A DNA stretch of 27,070 bases, taken from contig CABSNL010000025.1 of the NCBI GenBank assembly GCA_902479095.1, positions 1 through 27,070 of the forward strand, read 5' to 3'. The translations under genes and the position numbers were made by a program. The DNA comes from an uncultured Collinsella sp. (lineage in GTDB: Bacteria > Actinomycetota > Coriobacteriia > Coriobacteriales > Coriobacteriaceae). A model generated the notes under the pieces. That model worked only from the letters and a program-made list of their open reading frames with translations, searched no databases and was not told where the DNA came from. This document shows, one piece after another, positions 20,641 through 27,070 of this stretch. The first letter of the stretch is position 1. Each line of letters starts with the position of its first letter.

Positions 20641-21220
20641 GTTTGGGGAGGTCGGGGAACCAGGTTGGTTTGGGTTGGTTGGGCGTGCGCTCGACTAAGA
20701 CCAACTCCATCCAGCACATGTCGTACCAGCGGCCGAATTTTTGGGCGCAGCGGTCAAAGGCGCCCACCAGGCGGTAGCCCATATGGGCATGGAAATCCTG
20801 GCTGTTGTGCGTCAGATACTCGTCGTCCTTGTCGTGCGGCACGGCGATGAGGGCGCACATATTGGTAATGCCCATCGCGATTAGGCACTGCTTGAGCGCA
20901 TCGTGCAGCTTGCGACCCAGCCCGCCATGGCGCACGTCGCGCGCCAGGTAGATCGACGTCTCGACCGACCAGTCGTATGCCTCGCGGCTGTTAAGCGGAC
21001 TCACGTAGGCATAGCCTACCGGACGCCCGTCCAACTCCATCACCAAATACGGATAGCGCTTGAGCGTACGCTCGATGCGCCCGGCGAACTCCTCAACGCT
21101 CGGCACCTCGTATTCGCAGGTAATCGCCGTCTGGCGCACATACGGCTCATAGATGGCAAGCAACGCCGACGCATCATCGGGCGTCGCTAGGCGAATCGTC
21201 GGCTCGGACATCTCGGTCAT
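20630..21220 (-). CDS. GNAT-family N-acetyltransferase (phosphinothricin acetyltransferase-like)
   Basis: A 196-residue acetyl-CoA-dependent acetyltransferase. TIRLATPDDASALLAIYEPYV (8-28) and VPSVEEFAGRI open the fold. Motif A is SIYLARDVRHGGLGRKLHDAL (89-109) with the acetyl-CoA pyrophosphate loop RHGGLG (97-102). The pattern is closest to the PAT/Bar group, whose relatives acetylate amino-acid-like amines. The C-terminal half (AHMGYRLVGAFDRCAQKFGRWYD) supports this. ATG at 21220 has GGGGGAAGGG upstream; an in-frame TTG at 21238 is less likely. The last three codons and the stop lie in repeat R1, so the C-terminus may have been reshaped by the insertion. Substrate unknown. Confidence 0.9.
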   Translation of the reverse strand: MTEMSEPTIRLATPDDASALLAIYEPYVRQTAITCEYEVPSVEEFAGRIERTLKRYPYLVMELDGRPVGYAYVSPLNSREAYDWSVETSIYLARDVRHGGLGRKLHDALKQCLIAMGITNMCALIAVPHDKDDEYLTHNSQDFHAHMGYRLVGAFDRCAQKFGRWYDMCWMELVLVERTPNQPKPTWFPDLPKPTI

Positions 21221-21236
21221 ACAACCCTTCCCCCTC

Positions 21237-21279
21237 AAAAACAGAGGCCGCCTTGCGCCAAATCCAGCGCAAGGCGGCC
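21237..21279 (-). terminator. Rho-independent terminator after threonine aldolase
   Basis: On the minus strand GGCCGCCTTGCGC and GCGCAAGGCGGCC form 13 perfect pairs and are followed shortly by TTTTT (21241-21237). It begins 19 bases after the aldolase stop and separates that gene from the GNAT gene on the same strand. Confidence 0.92.
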
Positions 21280-21297
21280 CCCCGTCATTACATCAGG

Positions 21298-22323
21298 CTA
21301 CAGGACAGCCGCCAACGCGTCGATATCCCCCTGCGTCGTGGCCCAGCTGGTGCAAAAGCGCACCACCGTGTGGGTCTCGTCGTACTTTTCCCAGTACTCG
21401 ATCGCCGCATGCTCGCGAATGCGCGCCATGTCCTCGTTGGGCAGAATCACGAACTGCTGGTTAGTCGGCGTCTCCAAGAAGAACCGGTAGCCGTGCTCGT
21501 GCAGCACGCGACGAAGCGCCTGCGCGGTTTCGATCGTCTGACGGCCAATCTCAAAATACAGGCCGTCGGTAAAGAGCGCCTCAAACTGCACGCCCGTCAG
21601 GCGGCCCTTGGCCAACAGCGCGCCGTGCTGCTTAATACGCGGAATGGGATGCGCCGGGGCGCGCATGCCGCAGAACACCACAGCCTCGCCGCAGAGCGCG
21701 CCGCACTTGGTGCCGCCGATGTAGAACACGTCGCACAGCTGCGCCAGCTCGGGCAGGGTAATGTCGCACTCATCGGCCGCCAGCGCATAGGCCAGGCGGG
21801 CGCCATCCACAAACAGCGGAATCTCGCGCTTCTGGCACACTGCGTGAATCGCCGCGAGCTCGGCCTTGGAGTACAGCGTGCCGTACTCGGTCGATAGGCT
21901 CACGTACACGGCACCCGGGAACACCGTGTGCTCGTAGCTCTCGTTTTCGTAGAACACCTGGATATAGTTCTCGAGGTCCTCGGCGTGCATCTTGCCCTCG
22001 TAGCCGGGGATGGTGAGCACCTTGTGGCCGCCAAACTCGATGGCGCCCGCCTCGTGACAGGCGACGTGACCAGTCTCGGCAGCAACGACGCCCTCGTACG
22101 GCGCAAGCAGCATGTCGATCACCGTCGCGTTAGCCTGCGTGCCGCCCACCAGGAAAAACACGTCGGCGTCAGGCGCCTGGCAGGCCTCGCGAATAAGTTG
22201 CTTGGCGCGCTCGGTATGCGCATCGGTACCGTAGCCGGGCTGCGGCTCCATATTGGTGTCGACGAGCGCCTGCAGCACCGCTGGGTGTGCGCCGTGGGAA
22301 TAGTCGTTGTTGAACGCGAGCAT
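21298..22323 (-). CDS. ltaE: Low-specificity L-threonine aldolase (PLP enzyme)
   Basis: A 341-residue fold-type-I PLP enzyme that cleaves L-threonine/allo-threonine to glycine and acetaldehyde. Features: FNNDYSHGAHPAV near the start, GGTQAN (60-65) for the PLP phosphate, H87 in GHVACHEAGA stacking on the cofactor, D173 and R176 in FVDGARLAYA, and the Schiff-base Lys206 in YIGGTKCGA. Length is normal for the LtaE/GLY1 group. ATG at 22323 has GAGAGG 6 bases upstream. A strong terminator follows. It stands alone between the PAP2 gene (45 bases upstream) and GNAT. The name could also be given as a generic beta-eliminating lyase; the aldolase call is favoured by the N-terminal NDYSxG motif. Confidence 0.92.
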   Translation of the reverse strand: MLAFNNDYSHGAHPAVLQALVDTNMEPQPGYGTDAHTERAKQLIREACQAPDADVFFLVGGTQANATVIDMLLAPYEGVVAAETGHVACHEAGAIEFGGHKVLTIPGYEGKMHAEDLENYIQVFYENESYEHTVFPGAVYVSLSTEYGTLYSKAELAAIHAVCQKREIPLFVDGARLAYALAADECDITLPELAQLCDVFYIGGTKCGALCGEAVVFCGMRAPAHPIPRIKQHGALLAKGRLTGVQFEALFTDGLYFEIGRQTIETAQALRRVLHEHGYRFFLETPTNQQFVILPNEDMARIREHAAIEYWEKYDETHTVVRFCTSWATTQGDIDALAAVL

Positions 22324-22368
22324 GGCAATCCTCTCTTACCGGGTATCGGCCAGATGATTCAAACGGAG

Positions 22369-23232
22369 CTATTGTACGCCGCTGGGATAGGCAATGCGCG
22401 CGGCAAGGCACTCAAGTGCCAGTACCAGAGCAAAACCGCAGCTCACGTCACTCAAAAAGTGCGCTCCGATCACGATACGGCCAAAGGCGACGAGCGCCGC
22501 GACCACAGCCGCCGTCCAAAAGACCACCCGGCGGAGCGACGGCTCTTCCTTAAAGGCCGCCGCGGGAAGCCCGGCGAGCATAAGGCCGATCGCCGCGTGC
22601 GCCGTGTGTCCACTCGCGAACGACTTAAAGCCGTCCTTGATTACGCCGGCGGCGATATAGCTCCACTTGGCGGGGTTGCCAATCACCCACCACGGCTGAA
22701 ACTCGAGTCCCTGCGTCACCTCGATCACGCGCATGCGTGGGCGCGACCACAGCGGCTTGACAATCACGTTGAGGATGATGGCCTGAGCGACCCACACGAC
22801 AAGCACCATCAACGCCCAGCGCGTGAGCTCGTCGGGCTCGGTCGTGCGCGTGAGGCGATAGACGATAAGGTTGGCGGCGATCACCAGCACAAACGTCAGC
22901 ACCAACTGAACAGCGATGAGTTTGCCGCCAACTTTCAGGGACGAGACGATCTCGTAGCCGGCCAGGCCAACGTTGACGAGGATGCCGAGCACGGCGAGCC
23001 ATTTGCTCCCTCTGGAATCGGGACGCACCGCGCGCACGAGCATAACGCCCGCGACGCTTGCCGTCAGCTCGAACGGCAGCTCGCCGGCGGCCTCGATAAG
23101 GCGACCGTACATACTGCCGATATTGAACAGCGCGCTCGAGATCTGATAATCAAAGAAACTGCCCACGCCCAGGCAAAGGGCAAGGATGACCGCGATAGCA
23201 GCGGCGTCTTTCTTGTAGATGTATCCAAACAT
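22369..23232 (-). CDS. PAP2-family membrane phosphatase
   Basis: A 287-residue integral membrane phosphatase of the PAP2/lipid phosphatase superfamily. The three motifs are K159...R164-P165 (KPLWSRPR, a shortened first motif), SGH at 207-209 (FASGHTAHA) and R252-x5-H258-x3-D262 (GRIVIGAHFLSD). About seven hydrophobic segments are visible, beginning AAIAVILALCLGVGSFF. Such enzymes dephosphorylate lipid or isoprenoid (pyro)phosphates at the membrane face. ATG at 23232 has AAAGGA just upstream; longer in-frame sequence to 23550 would cross repeat S1 and the end of mfd, so it is rejected. The 45-base gap to the aldolase gene allows co-transcription, though the functions are unrelated. Confidence 0.9.
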   Translation of the reverse strand: MFGYIYKKDAAAIAVILALCLGVGSFFDYQISSALFNIGSMYGRLIEAAGELPFELTASVAGVMLVRAVRPDSRGSKWLAVLGILVNVGLAGYEIVSSLKVGGKLIAVQLVLTFVLVIAANLIVYRLTRTTEPDELTRWALMVLVVWVAQAIILNVIVKPLWSRPRMRVIEVTQGLEFQPWWVIGNPAKWSYIAAGVIKDGFKSFASGHTAHAAIGLMLAGLPAAAFKEEPSLRRVVFWTAAVVAALVAFGRIVIGAHFLSDVSCGFALVLALECLAARIAYPSGVQ

Positions 23233-23311
23233 GCTTTCCTTTCGGTCGGGCGAAGGGTCGACCCGCAACGTGGTGGGGCAAAGATAGCTTTGTCCCATAA
23301 ATACCCTTACA

Positions 23312-23440
23312 GGTTGAGCATAAGTGAGCGAAAACGTTCCATTTGTGGCAAGGTGGCCCGAAGGAGGAGGGAAGCGTACTTGCGTACGCGACCGACGAGT
23401 GAGGGTCAGATTGCCCAAATGGAGCGTTTGCAGCGTCGAC
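23312..23440. repeat. Structured repeat S1, copy B (possible ncRNA or hairpin element)
   Basis: Same layout as copy A (10155-10282): GGTTGAGCATAAGT, outer stem AAACGTTCCATTTG (23332-23345) pairing with CAAATGGAGCGTTT (23416-23429) by 13 Watson-Crick pairs and one G-U, inner GGAGGGAA, hairpin GCGTAC-TTGC-GTACGC (23374-23389), then GACCGACGA. The stem sequence differs from copy A yet still pairs. It lies just after the mfd stop, so read-through of mfd would transcribe the minus strand. Confidence 0.8.
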
Positions 23441-23443
23441 CTG

Positions 23444-26400
23444 CTAGTCGTCGTCGCTAGCACCCAACTGCTGCAGCAGCATGAGCGCCGCCGCCACCGG
23501 GCCGGTGCCGTCGTTGGCGTCGAGGCCGCGACCCAGGCCGCTGCCCGCACCGGCGCCCGCCTTATAGGGCACCGACAGCTTGCGGCTCTTGGGGAAGTTC
23601 ACCGCGCCATAGCGGGTCTTAAGATCAAAGGCCACCTTCTTGGGCACGTCGACGCCCAAAAACGTGATGCGGCCGCCGCTGAGCGTGACACTCTCGAGCC
23701 CCAAGCGCTCGCCGCGGATACGAATACGCGCGCGGTTGAACAGATTGAGCCCCGCCAACGGCAGCTCACCGTGCGTGGCCTCGGTCTCTTCCTGCACCTC
23801 GTCGATACTCTCCAGGTCCTCGGCCGCCGCGAGCTTGCGGTACACGAGCACGCGCTGGTCCACCGCCGGCAGGTACTCCTCGGACAAGAAATAATCGGCC
23901 GGCAGGTTAATACCCACGCTCGCCGCCTCCACGCCGGCATCGTCGTCGCCGCGCGCCTCGGCCACGGCCTGTCCCAGCATCTGCGTAAACAGGTCAAAGC
24001 CCACGCTCGACAGGTTGCCGTGCTGCTCGGCTCCCATAAGCGAGCCGGCGCCGCGAATCTCCAGGTCGCGCATGGCGATGCGCATGCCGCTGCCCAGGTC
24101 CTGGAACTCGGAAAGTGCGGTCAGGCGCGCCGTCGCCTCCTCGGTGAGCGGCAGCTCGCCCGGGAACATAAAGTACGCGTAGGCCTGCGTGGCAGAGCGG
24201 CCCACACGGCCCTTGAGCTGGTAGAGCTGCGCCAGGCCAAGGCGCTGCGAGTCCTCGATGATCAGCGTGTTGGCCGTTGCGTTGTCGATGCCGCTCTCCA
24301 CGATGGTCGTGGCGATGAGCACATCGATCTTTTTGGTCGCGAACTCAATCATCACGTCCTCGACCTCGCGCGGGCTCATCTTGCCGTGTGCCACGCCCAC
24401 GCGCGCCTCGGGCGCGGCCTCATGCACGCGCGCCACGGCGTCATCGATGGTCTTAACGCGGTTGGACACGTAGTACACCTGGCCGCCGCGGCCCACCTCC
24501 AGGCGAATCGCCGCGCTCACCACATCGGGGTCGTACTCCCCCACGTGCACGATCACGGGACGACGCCCGGTCGGCGGCGTGGTGATCAGGCTCATATCGC
24601 GCACGCCGCTCGTAGCCATCTGCATGGTACGCGGGATAGGCGTGGCCGAAAGCGTGAGCACGTCAATCTGCTCGCGCAGGTTCTTGAGCTGCTCCTTGTG
24701 CTGCACGCCAAAGCGTTGTTCCTCGTCAATGATCACCAGGCCCAGGTTTTTGGGGTTCACATCGGCCGAAAGCAGGCGGTGCGTGCCGATAAGCACGTCA
24801 ATCGTGCCCTCGGCGAACGCCTTGAGTGCGCGCTTTTGCTGCGCCGGTGTGCGGAAGCGGCTGAGCACCTCGACCTCAAGGCCAAACGGAGCAAAGCGCT
24901 CAAAGAACGTCTCGTAGTGCTGCTGGGCCAGAATGGTCGTGGGGCAGAGCACCATGACCTGGCGGCCGGAGTCAACGCACTTAAACGCCGCGCGCAGAGC
25001 GACCTCGGTCTTGCCAAAGCCCACGTCGCCGCACAGCAGGCGGTCCATGGGCTTGGGCGCCTCCATGTCGGCCTTAATGTCGGCGATGGCCTCCAGCTGG
25101 TCGCGCGTCTCGTCGTAAGGGAAGCTCTGCTCCATCTCGATCTGCTCGGGCGTGTCGGGCGGGCAGGCGATACCGGTAATCGACGAGCGGCGCGTATACA
25201 GATCGACCAGGTCAAACGCCAGCTTTTTGGCGTTCTTGCGTGCCTTGTTGGCGGCACGCGTCCAGTCGGCGGTATTGAGCCTGGTCAGGCGCGGCTTGTC
25301 ACCGTCGGGACCGACGTATCGCGTGATGCGGTCGACCTGCTCGAGCGGCACGTAGAGCTTGTCGCCGTCGGCATATTCCAGCAAAAAGTAGTCGCGCTCC
25401 TTGCCGCCCACTTCTTGGCGCGCGATCTCGCTAAAGAGTGCGATGCCGTGAGTGGCGTGCACCACGTAGTCGCCCGGCTTAAACGGGAATGTGATCTGCG
25501 TAATGTCCACCTTGCGGCGGCTGCGCGCGCGGTTGGCGTCCATGCGGGCGTTGAGGTCGGCAATCGAGAACACGGCCAGGTTGGCATCGGGCACCACCAC
25601 GCCCTGCGGCAGAGCGGCATCGACAAAGGTCACGCGTCCGCGCGAGATAGTAGGCACGGCGGCGCCGGCGGCTGCCTGGGCGGCACCTGCCTCGAGCGAG
25701 CGGGCGTTGAGCGAATCGGCCTTGCGCTCGCGAATTGCAGCATGGGCATCCTGACGGGCAGCACGGTCGGCAGAATCTGCCGCCGCCACGCGCACGCGCT
25801 CGCCAATGACGCCGGCGTTTTCGGGCGCCGCGGTCAGCGATTCCTCAAAGGTAATGCCCTCGTCGCCAAAGGTGAGCTCCATCGACTCGCGCGCACCGCG
25901 GTCGGGAATGGCAAACACGCAGGCGTAACGCTTGCCCACGACTTCCTGAATGCGCGTCATAAAGCGATTGTCCGAACCCGCGATGGCCGGCTGCTCAATC
26001 TTGAGCTCGGCCGTAACCGCACCGCCGGCACGGATGAGGCTTACGTAGTTCAGGCGCTGCTGAGCACCAAAATCGAGCTGCTGGGCACGTACATACAGGC
26101 CATCCAGTCGGTCGACCCCCGCCTCGCCGGCACGGGCCTCGATATCCTCGTAGGCACGCAGGCAATCGTCGAACAGCGAGCGCGGCTCGGACAGCACCAC
26201 GAGCGCCTTGCCGCTCACGTGCGCCAGCGGGCTCACGGTCTGGCCGTACATCACCGGCAAAAAGCGGTCGAGCTCGGGCGTGACGATACGCGCATCCACC
26301 ATCTCGAGCAGCGCTGCCAGTTTGCTGTCGTCCTGGCTGGCGCGATAAAGCGCCACATGCATGTTGTGGACGGCCTCGTCGGTAAGCGCCAGCTCACGGC

Positions 26401-27070
26401 AGGGGAAGATCTCGATACTGTCCTCGTTGCCGATGGTCTGCCCCGTTGAGCTCACCATGCGACGGATGCGATCGATCTCGTCGCCGAAGAACTCGATGCG
26501 CACGGGCGCTTTTTCCTGCGCGGGGAACACCTCGACGGTGTCGCCGTGCACGCGGAACAGACCAGGCGCGTCGGCGGCGCCGGCATTGGTGTAGCCCATG
26601 CCCACCAGGCGCTGCGGCACCTCGTCAAAAGGAATCTCCTCGCCCACCGCGAAGGTCGTGGACTCCCAGTAGCGGCTCTCGACTGGCGGCACGCAACGCA
26701 GCAACGCGCGGGCCGAGGCGACCATGATGCAGTTGTCACCGCGAACGATGCGTCCCAGGGCCTCGCAGCGCTGGGCAACCACAGCATCGTCGGGCGCCTG
26801 CTCGCGCCACGGATAGTCCTTGCGCTCGGGAAAACGGCACACGTGTGCCAGACCCACGTAGGCGGCAAGGCTGCGCGCGGCGCGATCGGCCGCATCCTCG
26901 CCGCTCACAATATAGACCGTCGGGCGCGGACGGCGCGCAAACTGGGCGGCCGCCATAAGCGTGCGACCCGACTGCGACACGGCCAGCGTCACGTCCTCGC
27001 CGGCATCGAGTCCGGCCTCGACGGTCTGCAGCGCCTCGGCAGTGTAGAGCTGCGCGGCTATACGGCTGTC
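23444..27070 (-). CDS. mfd: Transcription-repair coupling factor Mfd (5' end outside window)
   Basis: 1208 codons are visible; the frame stays open to the window edge, so the N-terminus is missing. A GTG at 26992 is internal, not a start. Mfd removes stalled RNA polymerase and recruits UvrA to lesions. Domain order: UvrB-like N-terminal modules; the RNA-polymerase-interacting (CarD-like) domain around visible residue 530 (FKPGDYVVHATHGIALF); the translocase with GDVGFGKTEVALRAAFK (~680), DEEQRFGVQHKE (~780), IVESGIDNATANTLII and QLKGRVGRSATQ (~955); and the C-terminal D7 module. An Ala/Arg-rich insert (~420-465, before SRGRVTFVDAALP) and a Gly-rich C-terminal tail ending LLQQLGASDDD are extra to the family. 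Repeat S1 follows immediately. The next gene, PAP2, is on the same strand. Confidence 0.96.
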   Translation of the reverse strand, partial: DSRIAAQLYTAEALQTVEAGLDAGEDVTLAVSQSGRTLMAAAQFARRPRPTVYIVSGEDAADRAARSLAAYVGLAHVCRFPERKDYPWREQAPDDAVVAQRCEALGRIVRGDNCIMVASARALLRCVPPVESRYWESTTFAVGEEIPFDEVPQRLVGMGYTNAGAADAPGLFRVHGDTVEVFPAQEKAPVRIEFFGDEIDRIRRMVSSTGQTIGNEDSIEIFPCRELALTDEAVHNMHVALYRASQDDSKLAALLEMVDARIVTPELDRFLPVMYGQTVSPLAHVSGKALVVLSEPRSLFDDCLRAYEDIEARAGEAGVDRLDGLYVRAQQLDFGAQQRLNYVSLIRAGGAVTAELKIEQPAIAGSDNRFMTRIQEVVGKRYACVFAIPDRGARESMELTFGDEGITFEESLTAAPENAGVIGERVRVAAADSADRAARQDAHAAIRERKADSLNARSLEAGAAQAAAGAAVPTISRGRVTFVDAALPQGVVVPDANLAVFSIADLNARMDANRARSRRKVDITQITFPFKPGDYVVHATHGIALFSEIARQEVGGKERDYFLLEYADGDKLYVPLEQVDRITRYVGPDGDKPRLTRLNTADWTRAANKARKNAKKLAFDLVDLYTRRSSITGIACPPDTPEQIEMEQSFPYDETRDQLEAIADIKADMEAPKPMDRLLCGDVGFGKTEVALRAAFKCVDSGRQVMVLCPTTILAQQHYETFFERFAPFGLEVEVLSRFRTPAQQKRALKAFAEGTIDVLIGTHRLLSADVNPKNLGLVIIDEEQRFGVQHKEQLKNLREQIDVLTLSATPIPRTMQMATSGVRDMSLITTPPTGRRPVIVHVGEYDPDVVSAAIRLEVGRGGQVYYVSNRVKTIDDAVARVHEAAPEARVGVAHGKMSPREVEDVMIEFATKKIDVLIATTIVESGIDNATANTLIIEDSQRLGLAQLYQLKGRVGRSATQAYAYFMFPGELPLTEEATARLTALSEFQDLGSGMRIAMRDLEIRGAGSLMGAEQHGNLSSVGFDLFTQMLGQAVAEARGDDDAGVEAASVGINLPADYFLSEEYLPAVDQRVLVYRKLAAAEDLESIDEVQEETEATHGELPLAGLNLFNRARIRIRGERLGLESVTLSGGRITFLGVDVPKKVAFDLKTRYGAVNFPKSRKLSVPYKAGAGAGSGLGRGLDANDGTGPVAAALMLLQQLGASDDD

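Noticed and set aside
23324..26449. A 1041-codon open frame on the plus strand, antisense to mfd
   Set aside because: Mfd on the minus strand has all family motifs in order; the plus frame is a GC-skew shadow with low-complexity Ala/Arg/His-rich sequence and no family resemblance.

Overview
The window looks like part of a chromosomal contig from a gut Coriobacteriia member, most probably Collinsella. Coding DNA is GC-rich and GCC/GGC-heavy. Genes are tightly packed, with good AAGGAG-type ribosome binding sites. The content fits Collinsella: a mannose-family PTS, several SIS-domain sugar-phosphate proteins, GntR/UTRA regulators, and an L-2-hydroxyisocaproate-type dehydrogenase. Short palindromic repeats sit in most gaps. 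The genus call is inference from gene content and style. The first 47 bases are not biological: they are an Illumina/Nextera adapter with an index, so the left contig edge is a library artefact.

Layout. 48-641 is the C-terminal end of an M16 metallopeptidase. 969-1554 is a HicA-HicB toxin-antitoxin pair with its own promoter and a palindromic operator candidate. 1701-2297 is 5-formyltetrahydrofolate cyclo-ligase. 2465-3427 is an AbiEi/DUF559-like protein flanked on both sides by the same ~119-bp palindromic repeat. 3871-4797 is MetA, with Glu111 predicting acetyl-CoA use. 5007-5984 is an L-2-hydroxyacid dehydrogenase with a terminator. 6116-9969 (minus) holds recQ, gntR1 and SIS1. 10318-11037 is gntR2, 11257-12264 a YitT-family membrane protein and 12619-13248 a HAD phosphatase. 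13408-17191 (minus) is an operon of PTS IIAB, IIC, IID and SIS2, closed by a strong terminator. 17374-18456 is a DMT exporter. 18688-20608 is a divergent SIS3/gntR3 pair. The rest is a GNAT acetyltransferase, threonine aldolase, a PAP2 phosphatase and mfd, whose N-terminus runs off the window.

How the genes work together. Three FrlB-like SIS proteins (sugar-amine phosphate deglycase/isomerase family) each have a GntR/UTRA regulator nearby, and each promoter region carries a different short motif. SIS2 sits with a complete mannose-family PTS, an arrangement like the Salmonella glucoselysine (gfr) system. A shared motif, TATAACGWCT, lies just upstream of gntR2, of the PTS operon and of the DMT exporter, suggesting one GntR2 regulon. 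SIS1 has a good promoter with two copies of a tandem TTGTTCTAT box 62 bp apart. The substrates cannot be read from sequence; glycated amino acids or amino sugars are the best guess.

The intergenic DNA carries at least seven families of palindromes. The most striking is a ~128-bp element present twice (10155-10282 and 23312-23440). Its outer stem has different sequence in the two copies but still pairs, which is evidence that a structured RNA or DNA fold is being kept.
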